A stretch of 64,000 nt of DNA, from NCBI GenBank assembly GCA_021613335.1, contig JAJTWR010000350.1, positions 296,001 to 360,000 on the forward strand, in the 5' to 3' direction. This stretch comes from Whitmania pigra (lineage: Eukaryota; Annelida; Clitellata; Hirudinida; Haemopidae). The stretch's first letter is position 1; the number at the start of each line of letters is the position of its first letter. A program made the position numbers and the translations under genes. Positions 1 through 11,949 of the stretch are shown here, in pieces. The notes below the pieces were generated by a model that saw only the letters and a list, made by a program, of their open reading frames with translations, searched no databases and was not told where the DNA came from.

Positions 1-831
1 GCTAAAGTAAACCAGTTCTTCACTCGGTTAATTTGCATCTACTGACTTATATGTCGCCGAACTTCTTTCTACAACCGCACTAGCACTCGTACTCGAAAAC
101 CACTGCAATACTCTTTCACTTTTTGGCGGGAGATTAAAGTTAAACAAAATCATTTCAATAAAGCGTGTCAGCTTTAATATTTCTTTTTAATACGTCATTA
201 TTATTATTATTATTACCATTATTATTATTATTGTTATTATTATTACGCAATAAATTTTGACTGCTTAAAAAAGAAATTGGCGTCCACTGTCCGACATTAT
301 CCATAACACTTTACATCAGATCTACAATTTATTTTATTTATCACTTGCCTAGCTAAATAATTGAATCAACACAAAAAATCCTTGATTAACTCAGAATCAT
401 AAACAAAGCTTTGAGTATGGAATTGCATTGTAATAGTATTGTCTCCTGAATTCCTCACAAACATTTAATGTCTTTTCAATTATTAGAGTTTTAATTAATG
501 CTTACAGATAACAAAACTACAAATTAGATTCAACATTTTAATATAAAAAAAACAATGTTTTAAACAGAAGAAATATTATATTTTAAAAGCTTATAATAGT
601 AATTTAATAGAATATCAATTGATTATAAATCAAACATCCTGAACATGTAATCTAAATAATAGTAAAATGATACACCAATATCTACAAGATATGCATGATC
701 AATAAATCTCCAATGTGAAAACTCCCAAGCCTGTAATTGATAACAGGTAATTAAATAAAAGCAAGCAATGTCATATTTATTTAGAGTTTATGGCTCTGCA
801 TATTTAAAGTAATATGTTTTTATTTATGGCA
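1..831. other. 3' flank of array copy 1, no gene seen
   Basis: AT-rich sequence with no open frame I can support. It holds an (ATT)n tract near 198-245. From about 480 onward it resembles the 3' flanks of copies 2 and 3 (near 3220-3580 and 4680-5020), so it belongs to the duplicated cGLR-like unit. Confidence 0.6.
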
Positions 832-1986
832 CTATGATACATCCTTAAACCCCAAAAAACACTTCATTCTCTTTTCATTTGAAATGAATCTGTGGATCTT
901 GTTTTTTAGATTTGTTCTGGCCTCGTCACTCAGCTTGAGTAGATTCAAATGCTTGTTGAAATAATTGAGCAATTCACCCTTATTTAAACATTCATGCATG
1001 TAACGCAAGACATCAATGAGTCACTGCCCAGTCTTATCATCTTTCCATTCTGAATCACTTGGAAATTTATCCATCACATGGAAAAGGACCATCTTTAAAT
1101 GGTAGCTTTGCAACCCTGAAAGTTGAGCTGAACGACCTCTCATTGCCTTTGAAGAAATAACATTCACAATGAAATAGAAATATAAATTTAAAAAATGTAT
1201 ATGAAACTCACTTTCAATGTCCTCAACACAACCTTTCTCTGGCCTGATGCTTTGTCCATGATTCTTTTTTCATTAGTTGAATATGATCTGTACCACATAT
1301 TTTTAAGAGAAACATCATCAGGTGATTTTGCAACATAACAATCAGAGAATCTCTCAGTGGGATTGGTTCCTTCCAAATAGAAAGCCGGAGCCAAATCAAC
1401 TTGGAACCACAGATTGTTAGTGTTTTGATGGTGCACATCCAATTGCACAGCAGGTCCGTGATATCTTAGCTTCACGTTATATTTTGTGATAAATTCACAC
1501 TTTGTCAATGATCCATATAACAATTGCATAACCCTATCTGGTGGTATTTTTCCATCAACCTGAGCCTTATCCAATATTGGCAAATTGTGAGGTTTGTCCT
1601 GTTTCACTTGTAGTTCATGCCAACCATTTTCTGATGAATCTGCAACCAAAAATTCTCCACCCCTGACAATGAAGTCCAGATCAAACTCTGGACAATCAGC
1701 ATCAGATTTGATGATCTTCACTCCCTCATAAGTACTTCCCTTGTAGCTGAAACCCATACATTTGAACAATCCCTGTGAATCCATTTGTTGTCTGATTTCT
1801 TCTGTTGTTAAATCATAATTTATACTTAAAAATTAAATATAAACTTTTAACTCTAAAAGAGATCTTTACCTTTAATAATTCAAGTTTAGCCTTTGGCTCA
1901 GCAACATTGGGCTGCCTTGCAAATTTGTTGTGGTAGTCTACAATCTTTTGGTTGAATTCTTTTGAAGAGTGCCATTCTTGATTCAT
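832..1986 (-). pseudogene. cGAS-like receptor (Mab-21 family) copy 1, disrupted
   Basis: Three exons match copy 3: exon 1 at 1870-1986 (39 codons, starts MNQEWHSS), exon 2 at 1212-1801, exon 3 at 832-1146. Exon 2 carries the nucleotidyltransferase core: a GS motif (KGSTYEG), the metal-binding E-F-D and a third Asp in FQVDLAPAF. Exon 3 carries the Mab-21 C-terminal helical part (SYHLK). Two lesions are visible. Exon 2 is 590 nt rather than 591 because one G is missing at the acceptor (AACAG-AAG here, AACAG-GAAG in copies 3-5), which shifts the frame. Exon 3 has TGA at 1021-1023 where copies 2-5 have an arginine codon. A functional product is unlikely unless an alternative splice rescues it. 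Intact relatives make cyclic (oligo)nucleotide second messengers on sensing nucleic acid; that is family knowledge, not shown here. Confidence 0.8.
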
Positions 1987-2247
1987 TTCGAAGCAGTTGA
2001 CAGTGAATACAATGCCAAGAGAACCTTTTAAGTAATAATTGTAATCTGTCTATTATTCTAAGAACCTTGTTATTTTGAGAAATAAAGTCTCCATATGCAA
2101 TATATAAAAAGTATATATTAACATTAAAAAAGAAAAAATATCTTAATATTTCTCTGACTGCTGCCTGTCTGATCACTAATTTTTAGTAATAAAATGTAAT
2201 GGGTGAAATTACCATGCGTAATGTTACCTCTAAGCGTCAACGATAGA

Positions 2248-2290
2248 GCCACGTCACCTAGGAGTAACAGAAATACAGGAATTTCCAGTA
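2248..2290 (-). promoter_or_regulatory. Rel/NF-kB-like plus CRE-like box, copy 1
   Basis: The + strand reads GGAATTTCC at 2278-2286, about 290 bp upstream of the copy 1 start, with CACGTCAC (TGACGTG on the minus strand) about 25 bp away. The same box recurs upstream of copies 3, 4 and 5, which argues for retained function. Binding is inferred from the motif only. Confidence 0.5.
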
Positions 2291-2309
2291 CTTTCGCTAC
2301 CCTATCACA

Positions 2310-3584
2310 AGTTGTGATTCACAACAGGTAATTCAGCTAAAGTTTTATGCGTTAGTTCACTTTGAACTTTTGATTATTCTGTCTTCAAATAATTTCTGCC
2401 TAAACTTTTTTAAACACATTTAGAAAGTGTTTGTAATTCATCATTGAAATGTAATAACAATATTTATCATCCACTAAAATAAATGGTTAATTAATAACAC
2501 CAATTAACAAGATAAAATTCCTATGAAGCACTCCCCACTTTAATAAACACCACCATACTTCACTACACAATGGTCATAATTAGCAGTCATCATAAAACCA
2601 TAAATAATACGATGTTAAGATTATTATTACAAGAACTAACATGATGTTGTTACTGTTATAGATTATTAATTTGAATTATCGTCTGTTTTAAGATATAAAA
2701 CCTACGGTAAATTGTATAAATATAGTTAGATGTTAAAATGATGAGTTTTCAGCATTAAATGTTACACTTTCAAAAAAAAAGCAATCATTCAATTTCGTGT
2801 GATTTATGTATCATGCAGCCAAAAACTACTTATTCGCATTTTTTATGCATGTCTGCCCCTATCAATTTTACTTTGATATTTTTCTAAACCCCATAATTAA
2901 CAAAAAATAATAACTACATACTTTATTTGATTAAAATACAGCTCCAATAAGGAAAGCTTTTATCAATAATTAATAGTTATTATAAGTTTTGATAGCTTTG
3001 CTTTCCCTGTGTCTTTAGTGTGAAAAACAATTCACTAATAATCTACCAGTACTGATTTAACATATGAAGAATTTATTTTTGTTTTACTTAACATTTGTTT
3101 GACTAAGTAATGAAATCAACACTAAGGTCATTGATTCACTCAGGTTCATAAATTATGCTTTCAGTATTGTATCCTGAATTCCTCCCAAACAAGATTGGAT
3201 GCCTTGTCAGTTATAAAAGCTTTCATTAACGCTTAGAGATAAGAAAACTCATAACTTAGAGATAAGAAAACTTCAAATCACAATCATCATTTTAATATAA
3301 AATTAACATTGTTTTAAAAAGTAGAAATATTATATTTTAGAAGCAAAAATAATAAATTAATGGAATATTCATTTATGAAAAATCAAATATCTTGAATATG
3401 TAATTTAAATAATAGCAAACTGATACACCAACATCCACAAGATATGCATGATCAATAAATCTCCAATGTGAAAACTCCCAAGCCTGTAATTGATAACAGG
3501 TAATTAAATAAAAGCAAGCAATGTCATATTTATTTAGAATTTATGGCTCTGCATATTTAAAGTAATACGTTTTTATTTATGGCA
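2310..3584. other. spacer between array copies 1 and 2
   Basis: No gene seen. The stretch about 2370-3080 resembles the 5' flank of copy 5 (about 16740-17470) and, more weakly, that of copy 3 (about 6600-6900), so it is duplicated 5' flank. From 2919 it is the left end of a tandem duplication of about 1.46 kb. Confidence 0.6.
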
Positions 3585-5835
3585 CTATGATACTTCTTGG
3601 AACCCCAAAAAGCAATTCATTTTTTTCTCATTTGTAATGAGTCTGTAGATCTGGTTTTTTACATTTGTTCTGGCCTCATCACTCAACTTGAGTAGATTCA
3701 AATATCTGTTGAAATAATTGGGCAATCTACCCTTATCCAAACATTCATGCATGTAAAGCAAGACATCAATGAGTCGCTGCCCAGTCTTATCATCTTTCCA
3801 TTCTGAATCACTTGGAAATTTATCCATCACATGAAAAAGGACCATCTTTAAATGGTAGCTTTGCAACCCCGAAAGTTGAGCTGAACGACCTCTCATTGCC
3901 TTTAAAGAAAAAATATTCACAATGAAATAGAAATATAAATAAAAAAATATATTTGAAACTCAGTTTCAATGTCCTCAATACAACCTTTCTCTGGCCTGAT
4001 GCTTTGTCCATGATTCTTTTTTCATTAGTTGAATATGATCTGTACCACATATTTTTAAGAGAAACATCATCAGGTGATTTTGCAACATAACAATCAGAGA
4101 ATCTCTCAGTGGGATTGGTTCCTTCCAAATAGAAAGCCAGAGCCAAATCAACTTGGAACCACAGATTGTTAGTGTTTTGGTGGTGCACATCCAATTGCAC
4201 AGTAGGTCCGTGATATCTTAGCTTCACGTTATATTTTGTTATGAATTCACACTTTGTCAATGATCCATAAAACAATTGCATAACCCTATCTGGTGGTATT
4301 TTTCCATCAACCTGAGCCTTATCCAATATTGGCAAATTGTGAGGTTTGTCCTGTTTCACTTGTAGTTCATGCCAACCATACTTTATTTGATTAAAATACA
4401 GCTCCAATAAGGAAAGCTTTCAACATCAATAATTAATAGTTATTATAAGTTTTGATAGCTTTGCTTTCCCTATGTCTTTAGTGTGAAAAAAAATATTCTA
4501 CCAGTACTGATTTAACATATGAAGAATTTATTTTCTTTTTAGTTAACATTTGTTTGACTAAGTAATGAAATCAACATGCAAGGTCATTGATTCACTCAGG
4601 TTCATAAATTATGCTTTCAGTATTGTATCCTGAATTCCTCCCAAACAAGATTGGATGCCTTGTCAGTTATAAGAGCTTTCATTAACGCTTAGAGATAAGA
4701 AAACTCATAACTTAGAGATAAGAAAACTTCAAATCACAATCATCATTTTAATATAAAATTACCATTTTAAACAGAAGAAATATTATATTTTAAAAGCTTA
4801 TAGTAGTAATTTATTAGAATATCAATTGATCATAAATCAAATATCCTGAACATGTAATCTAAATAATAGTAAAATGATACACCAACATCTACAAGATATG
4901 CATGATCAATAAATCTCCAATGTGAAAACTCCCAAGCCTGTAATTGATAACAGGTAACTAAATAAAAGCAAGCAATGTCATATTTATTTAGAGTTTATGG
5001 CTCTGCATATTTAAAGTAATACGTTTTTATTTATGGAAATATGATACTTCTTGGAACCCCAAAAAGCAATTCATTTTTTTCTCATTTGTAATGAGTCTGT
5101 AGATCTGGTTTTTTACATTTGTTCTGGCCTCATCACTCAACTTGAGTAGATTCAAATATCTGTTGAAATAATTGGGCAATATACCCGTATCCAAACATTC
5201 ATGCATGAAAAGCAAGACATCAATGAGTCGCTGCCCAGTCTTATCATCTTTCCATTCTGAATCACTTGGAAATTTATCCATCACATGGAAAAGGACCATT
5301 TTTAAATGGTAGCTTTGCAATCCTGAAAGTTGAGCTGAACGACCTCTCATTGCCTTTGAAGAAATAACATTCACAATGAAATAGAAATATAAATAAAAAA
5401 ATATATTTGAAACTCACTTTCAATGTCCTCAATACAACCTTTCTCTGGCCTGATGCTTTGTCCATGATTCTTTTTTCATTAGTTGAATATGATCTGTACC
5501 ACATATTTTTAAGAGAAACATCATCAGGTGATTTTGCAACATAACAATCAGAGAATCTCTCGGTGGGATTGGTTCCTTCCAAATAGAAAGCCGGAGCCAA
5601 ATCAACTTGGAACCACAGATTGTTAGTGTTTTGATGGTGCACATCCAATTGCACAGCAGGTCCGTGATATCTTGGCTTCACGTTATATTTTGTTATAAAT
5701 TCACACTTTGTCAATGATCCATAAAACAATTGCATAACCCTATCTGGTGATATTTTTCTATCAACCAGAGCCTTATCCAATATTGGCAAATTGTGAGGTT
5801 TGTCCTGTTTCACTTGTAGTTCATGCCAACCATTT
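2919..5835. repeat. 1.46-kb tandem duplication inside the array
   Basis: Segment 2919-4378 is followed directly by a near-identical segment from 4379 to about 5835. The start of the unit, ACTTTATTTGATTAAAAT, appears at both 2919 and 4379. The first unit ends inside exon 2 of copy 2, cutting that gene, whereas the second unit continues into the rest of copy 3. The junction shares only a few bases (CAT). Confidence 0.85.
3585..4378 (-). pseudogene. cGAS-like receptor copy 2, 5'-truncated
   Basis: Exon 3 (3585-3899) is open and encodes the Mab-21 C-terminal part. Exon 2 (3964-4378) survives only in its 3' part. At 4378 it breaks into duplicated spacer, so exon 1, the GS motif and the E-F-D metal site are gone, and only the third catalytic Asp (FQVDLALAF) remains. 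The exon 2 donor is also mutated: TTGAAA is followed by CTGAGT here but by GTGAGT in copy 3. A remnant left by unequal duplication, not a working enzyme. Confidence 0.85.
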
Positions 5836-6193
5836 TCTGATGCACCTGCAACCAAAAATTCTCCACCCCTGACAATGAAGTCCAGATCAAACTCTGGACA
5901 ATCAGCATCAGATTTGATGATCTTCACTCCCTCATAAGTACTTCCCTTGTAGCTGAAACCCATGCATTTGAACAATCCCTGTGAATCCATTTGTTGCCTG
6001 ATTTCTTCCTGTTGTTAAATCATAATTTATATACAAAAATTAAAGATAAACTTTTAACTCTAAAAGAGATCTTTACCTTTAATAATTCAAGTTTAGCCTT
6101 TGGCTCAGCAACATTGGGCTGCCTTGCAAATTTGTTGTGGTAGTCTACAATCTTTTTGTTGAATTCTTTTGAAGAGTGCCATTCTTGATTCAT
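5027..6193 (-). CDS. cGAS-like receptor (Mab-21 family NTase) copy 3, intact
   Basis: Three exons in phase 0: 6077-6193 (39 codons), 5418-6008 (197 codons) and 5027-5353, giving 344 residues. Exon 2 holds the nucleotidyltransferase core with GS at residues 61-62, the metal pair E78/D80 in EFDLDF and the third acidic residue D175 in FQVDLAPAF. Exon 3 is the Mab-21 C-terminal helical lobe (SYHLK, then LPNYFNRYLNLL). No cGAS-type Zn-thumb of His plus clustered Cys is seen, which is usual for invertebrate cGLRs. Family members sense double-stranded nucleic acid in the cytosol and make a cyclic dinucleotide or oligonucleotide for STING-type receptors; ligand and product cannot be read here. A kB-like site lies about 365 bp upstream. 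A catalytically silent Mab-21 protein is the alternative, though the complete acidic triad argues against it. Confidence 0.82.
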
Positions 6194-6499
6194 TTTGAAG
6201 CAGTTGAAAGTGAATACAATGCCAAGAAAACCTTTTAAGTAATAATTGTAATCTGTCTATTATTTTAAGAACCTTATTATTTTGAGAAATAAAGTTTCCA
6301 TATGCAAGGTATAAAAAGTATATATTAACATTAAAAAATCAAAAAATCTTAATATTTCTCTGACTGCTGCCTCTCTGTTCACAAATTTTTAGTCACTCTA
6401 ATATACTCGATGGACTTAAATGTTTACGTGGTTCATGCTTGAGAATGTTTAAAATTCCAGTTTAAAATATTTTATGATAATTTACTCTAAAATGCTTAC

Positions 6500-6575
6500 C
6501 TTAAGCTTTAACGTGGAAGCCAAGTGAACGAGCCTAACTAGATATAGATAAGTCAGGGATTTTCCGAACTTTCGC
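6500..6575 (-). promoter_or_regulatory. NF-kB-like site, copy 3
   Basis: GGGATTTTCC at 6556-6565 on the + strand is a textbook kB decamer, in the position equivalent to GGAATTTCC in the other copies and followed by the shared ACTTTCGCTA. The neighbouring CRE-like block is degenerate here, so the kB match is kept while its surroundings drift. Confidence 0.5.
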
Positions 6576-6599
6576 TATATTAAGAGAATGCGTAGATAT

Positions 6600-7807
6600 A
6601 TAAACTTATTAAATTTTTATGCTTGTGGAATTTATATAAATTTTTTGTTATATCGGCTTCAAAATGAATTCTGTCCAATTTCATAATTATAAAATATTTA
6701 AAATTTATTTATGGAGTGGAATTAATGTAATAACATTAACAAGGTTAATAATTAATTAATTTCATCAATTAATAGGATTAAATATCTATTAACTTCAATT
6801 CCTTTAAGAACCATCATACTTTGTTATACTACAGTCATTATCATTATAAATTATGTAAATCATTTTTATGAGAATTCGATTATTTAACTATCTTGGATTG
6901 TATACATAGAGCTCTGCTTCAAAGTTTTCAAACATTAACATCCCTGATCTTTCTTCTACTTTTTAAAAAAATCCGCATATTTTATATTCTCTATTAGTTG
7001 ACTTTTAATCGCTTCGTTTATAGATTCCTAAAAATTTTGATAAACCTTGCCATTTTAAGAAATCTGTACTTCACGTAATGTTATTAACAACACATTCCAT
7101 CGGAATAAAAATAATTAGTCCTAATACTTCATTTCCAAAAATTCCAACAGGTCCTCACTAGTTATTAAACTCTAAAAACCAGTTTAATTGACTGTTTTGA
7201 TTGACAAACAAGGATGTAATTTGGAAGGGGCAGGTCATTACATCCTTCCTCTGACTGGCTGTCTTGAAAGAGCTGAAATGATGCACTTGTTGGCAAAGTT
7301 GGGCAACAACAGATGAGGCCATTGATTAATTTAAGAGTGAATCATGAATGGTATTTAGAATTTGCTTTCGACTCTAAATTCTTATCTATACAAGCTCGGA
7401 TGTCTCCTTGGTCAGCAGTCCTTTAATTATAGTGTAACAATATCAAAACTCAGGACAACAAATTAGAAGCATCATTTTAATATGAGAAGCATTGATTCAA
7501 AAGAGATACGTGGTTGTTTAAATTATTCTCAGACTACCAAGAGTGACCACAACTCATGACAATCAACAAAACTGATTTATAACAAATTAAAGTAATACAT
7601 TAAAAATATATTAAAACAAAGTGATGCACCGATACCAATATGATTTACCAATATATCTCCAAACCGAGAACTCCCAAATGTGTAACTTCAAAAAATAACT
7701 AAATAAAGGCAAGCAGTGTCATGTTTATCCTTTCCTCATTTATCATTACACATAAAAATGAAGCTTTCCACCCACCAAACATGGCCATAACTCATTGGAT
7801 GAACTAA
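6600..7807. other. spacer between copies 3 and 4
   Basis: No gene seen. The first 300 bp resemble other array 5' flanks. The last about 400 bp (from about 7430) match the 3' flank of copy 5 near 12545-13000. Confidence 0.5.
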
Positions 7808-10047
7808 TTACCATAACTTAAAATAGTCAAATAATAATTCACAAATTTTTCCAAAAATTATTGCTATTATTGGAATTAAATTTATAAATATTTCAGAATT
7901 AAAAAAAAAGTCTATGGCATTGATGATGTTGTTGGCATTGTCTCTGGCATTGTTATAGGCAATAGACAAATGCCTACTTTTGATATCCAAAAAGTCATCC
8001 ATAATATTCTCATTTACAATGAGCCTGTAAATCTGGTTTCTTAGATTCGTTCTGGCCTCGTCACTCAGCCTGAACTTATTAAAGTTGCGGCCGGAATCTT
8101 CATCCAAACATTTATGGATGTAAATTAAGACATCAATGAGTCGCTGTCCAGTGTTGTAATGTGCCCATTGTAAATCATTGGGAAACTGATCCATCACATC
8201 AAAAAAGGCCATCTTTAAATGGTAGCTTTGCAATCCTGAAAGTTGAGCAGAATGACCTCTCATTGCCTTTAAAGAAATAAAATTCAAAATGATTGATCAA
8301 GTTTACTGTATTTTCACCTACGTAGTTATGTTTGATTTTAGATACCTCTTTGCCTGCTATATGAATGCTATGCAAAATTGAATTTACATGAATTTGATTT
8401 CTGATAAAAAAAAAACTGTTTAGTTCACGGTAATCAATTTTTTTTGTGAGAATATTAATTTGAATTAGTTTGTGTTCAGTTAATTATTGCCAGATTTTCA
8501 TAAAGAACTTCTGATAGATATTTGTCCGATAGATTCATGTATAAATTACTCAACTAGCTGGAAAATTACCTTTGCTAGAAAAAAAACTAGGCTGTGGTAA
8601 ACAGTTTTGCAATCATTGCTTTGTCCAGCTTGTATATGAAATAAACTTGCATTGATTTAAAATTAATTTAAAAAATTATTTAATTAAAATTAAATTAAAT
8701 TAAAAAATTATTTAATTAAAATTAAATTAAATTAAAAAAATTATTTAATTAAAATTAAATTAAATTAAAAAATTATTTAATTAAAATTAAATTAAATTAA
8801 AAAATTATTTAATTAAAATTAAATAATTATTATTAATTGAAATTAATTGATGACAACACAGAAACCATTGGCTTTATTATTTCATGTGTTTTGTCATAAT
8901 TATGCATCTTTTTAGACTCATAATAATATAATTATTATTGTTATTATTTGCCAAGGCTGTGCTTTGAGTATTAGCTGATTATTTAGTCTACTGTTTACAT
9001 TGCTAGCAAGACCTACTCATCACTTGAACCAAGTACTGTTAACAGGATATGTGTGTTTTTAGTTATGGGATGACATTTTAGTTGTGATTTTATCTTTTTA
9101 ATTGAATTTAAGTTTACATGTAAAAAATTTGAAAACTATCATTAATTTTGTGTTTTAATCAAAATTAACTATTAAGTAAATAATAATATTATAGTAGTAC
9201 TATATAAACAATACTAGTAAATATTAAAATTAAGTTAACCTTTTCCAACCCTACTATAAAATATATGTTAATCTCACTTTCAAAGTTCTCAAAACAACTT
9301 TTCTCTGTCCTGATGCTTTGCGCATGGTTTTTTTTTCATCAGTTGAGTACGATCTGTACCACATGCCCTGGAGAGATTCATAATCAGATGATTTTGCAAT
9401 GTAGCAATCAGTATATTTTTCATAGGGATGGGTTCCTTTCAAATAGAAAGCTGGAGCCAAATCAACTTGGAACCACAATTTGTTAGTGTCTTGATGGTGC
9501 ACATCCAATTGCACAGCAGGTCCGTGATATCTTAGCTTCACGTTATATTTTGTTATAAATTCACACTTTGTCAATGATCCATAAAATAATTGTTTAACCC
9601 TATCTGGTGATATTGTTCCAGAAACTTGAGCCTTATCCAATATTGACAAATTATGAGATATGCCCTGTCTCAGTTTTAGTTCATGCCAACCATTTTCTGA
9701 TGCACTTGCAACCAAAAATTCTCCACCTCTGACAATGAAGTCGAGATCAAATTCAGGACAATCAGCATCAGATTTGATGATCTTCACTCCCTCATAAGTA
9801 CTTCCCTTGTAGCTGAAATCCTTGCAACAGAATAATCCCTGTGCATTCATTTGTTCCTTGATTTCTTCCTGTTATTGAATCATCATTTAAAGAATAAATA
9901 TAAACTACAAGCTCTGAATGAGATCATCACCTTTAATAATTTAAGTTCAGCCTTTGCTTTAGCAACATTTGGCTGCCTTGCAAATTTGTTGTGGTAGTCT
10001 ATGATTTTTTGGTTGAAATCATATGAAGAATGCCAGTATCGATTCAT
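7808..10047 (-). CDS. cGAS-like receptor copy 4, with hydrophobic C-tail
   Basis: Exons 9931-10047 (39 codons), 9278-9868 (197 codons) and 7808-8266 (152 codons plus stop) join in phase 0 for 388 residues. The GS motif, EFDLDF and the third Asp in FQVDLAPAF are all present, so catalysis is plausible. Unlike copy 3, the last exon runs about 40 residues further into a strongly hydrophobic segment (core LIPIIAIIFGKICELLF), a likely C-terminal membrane anchor; it also lacks the LPNYFNRYLNLL stretch. The intron before exon 3 is about 1 kb and contains an AT-rich minisatellite. A kB-like box lies about 345 bp upstream. Membrane tethering is inferred from hydrophobicity alone. Confidence 0.8.
8655..8830. 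repeat. AT-only minisatellite
   Basis: About five head-to-tail copies of a roughly 34-bp unit built from AATTAAATTAAATTAAAA and TTATTTAATT, with one copy an A longer. It lies in the second intron of copy 4. Confidence 0.9.
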
Positions 10048-10329
10048 GTTAAAGATGATCCTGAAAGAACTGCTTATATTAAAATATTTTCAATTACTGA
10101 ATTAGCCTTGATAATTTGAGAAATATAGAATGCGATTTGAAACTCAAAAAAAGTATATATCGACTATAAAAAAAAGAAAATAGGAAAGGCTGTGTTAAGG
10201 TTTATCTGACTGTAGGCCTGAATGTAGTTGAAAGATTTAAATATTTGCATATTTGTATAAGTTCAACGAGTTGCTTGAGATTGCTTAAAATTCCAGTTCA
10301 ATTTTTTATGTCGTCGTTGAAATTACCGT

Positions 10330-10410
10330 GCATAATCTTACCTCTGGGAAGCAACGATGGAGCCGCGTTACCTAGGAGAAACAGAAAGACAGGAATTTCC
10401 AGTACTTTCG
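10330..10410 (-). promoter_or_regulatory. NF-kB-like box, copy 4
   Basis: GGAATTTCC at 10392-10400, followed by AGTACTTTCGCTA as in copy 1, about 345 bp upstream of the copy 4 start. The CRE-like neighbour is degenerate (GCGTTACC). Confidence 0.5.
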
Positions 10411-10934
10411 CTAAGCGCCAAGCAACAGGTGATTCAGTTATACATTAATTAAAGTTTTATGCGTTAATACACTTTGAACTTTTATAATCTCAGAAAGTTC
10501 TTTACCCATTTACTTTAAAATTGCGTCACAACGTTGCATTAGAAAGCAGGCGTGTTTTTATATAGATTTTATAAAGATATATCATGCCTCTGCCAGGTAA
10601 AAACAACACAGCGCCATCTGTTGGACAAACAACACACACGTGTATACAAAATATGGATTTCATGATAAAACATGAAGAGTTTGGATTTTGTGAGCTGCTG
10701 TATGGACTCATGTACTCAGTTGAGCAAGAAAGAGGATTGTCATGCGCACATATGTTAATCTGCAACATAATCTCTATTTCAAACGAAATCGTCGATTCCC
10801 GCGGGCCGCATGAGACTCTTTTCATGCACTCAAACACGCACAAAGTTTATCGTAATTGTCTCATTTAATGACGAAAATTGCAGTTTCAGCTTTAAAATCA
10901 ACAAATGTCTATAAAATAAAATAAAAACAAAACA

Positions 10935-11160
10935 AGGCTGGGTCAAGGATTCTCTGGCTGTAAGCATGAACACAAATTGTCATTCACTTGAAGATAGTTG
11001 GATACGTTGTTTGTTTGTGAAGTTTAATGAATTGTTTGAGATTGCTTACAAATATCAGTTTTACCCTTGTTGCTTAGCACATAGTGAAAGTACTGGAAAT
11101 TCCTGACTTTCTGTTGCGCCAAGGTGACGTGGCTTCCAAGTCGATGCTTAGACGTAAGGT
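10935..11160. other. orphan array 5' flank with inverted kB box
   Basis: Positions 10935-11065 match the region upstream of copy 5 (16440-16570: AAGGCTGGGT, then ACAAATTGTCATTCACTTGAA). Positions 11070-11160 hold the promoter box in the opposite orientation (GAAAGTACTGGAAATTCC, then GGTGACGTGG). No exon 1 follows. It is best read as the remains of a sixth copy, rearranged where the adjacent foldback element lies. Confidence 0.6.
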
Positions 11161-11163
11161 TTT

Positions 11164-11720
11164 GGTAAAACCGTTCGAGACGGACGCACACATTTTAATG
11201 AGATGCTCCACTTTAATGAAGCTCCACCCAAAACAAATTAAGCTCCGCCTAAAATGAGTAAAAGTAAATCTTTGATCCGTAATATTTTTAGGCATATCTC
11301 TTTTTAGGGAAAATCGGTCCGCATTTTTAGGCTCCGAATAGATCCGCTCAAGGGTTAGGGTTAGGATTAGGGGATAGGGTAGGGTTAGGGGTTAGGATTA
11401 AAGGATAGGGTAGGGTTAGGGGTTAGGGTAGGGTTAGGATTAGGGGATAGGGTAGGGTTAGGGGTTAGGATTAGGGGATAGGGTTAGGGTTAGGCAAAGC
11501 GTAAACTTTAAACACTCGATTGTTAATATCAGACGTCAAGTATTTCCAAAATTATAATAAAACTTTATTAGAGACTTCTATGTAAATGACTTAATATATA
11601 TTGCGGATAAAAGATTCACTTTTACTTATTTTAGGCGGAGTTTAATTTGTTTAGGGGTGGAGCTTTATTTTTTCTTAGCATCTCATTAAAATGTGTGCGT
11701 CCGTCTCGAACGGTTTTACC
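11164..11720. mobile_element. foldback/MITE-like element with telomere-like core
   Basis: The two ends are inverted copies of about 125 bp: the left begins GGTAAAACCGTTCGAGACGG and the right ends with its reverse complement. Both continue through CACACATTTTAATGAGATGC into diverging GCTCCACC and CTCCGCC blocks. Between them, about 11340-11495, lies a TTAGGG-type array. No open frame is present and no clear target duplication is seen. Confidence 0.8.
11345..11495 (+). repeat. interstitial telomere-like TTAGGG array
   Basis: Degenerate repeats of TTAGGG, GGATTAGGGG and GATAGGG over about 150 bp. The array lies inside inverted repeats and between genes, so it is internal rather than a chromosome end. 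Confidence 0.85.
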
Positions 11721-11949
11721 CCATTTTTTCGCACAATGTACCGAAACACATTACATTACATATACATACTTATGAAATTTATTGAACTCAGACAAATATT
11801 TCGTGCAATTTTCGGGAAAAACTGGAAATACCAAAAGTTATAAGAACAAGAAATACTAGGGAGAATATATTTTCATATTTATTAAAATCCAACCTTCAAA
11901 TTATTATTTACATGAAAGCCAATATTGTATCTTCTATCCTTTCCCAAGT

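Noticed and set aside
8655..8830. CRISPR-like regular array
   Set aside because: Units are head-to-tail AT minisatellite repeats without unique spacers, in an animal intron.
9265..9486. 73-aa + strand frame, repeated at 15528-15749
   Set aside because: It is the antisense shadow of exon 2 in array copies 4 and 5; the minus strand carries the conserved domain.
10584..10868. Overlapping frames on both strands near a GC-richer patch
   Set aside because: No domain, no splice context and mutual overlap; the patch lies in array spacer and is likely chance.
11345..11495. Chromosome end signalled by TTAGGG repeats
   Set aside because: The array is short, degenerate, enclosed by inverted repeats and followed by genes on both sides.
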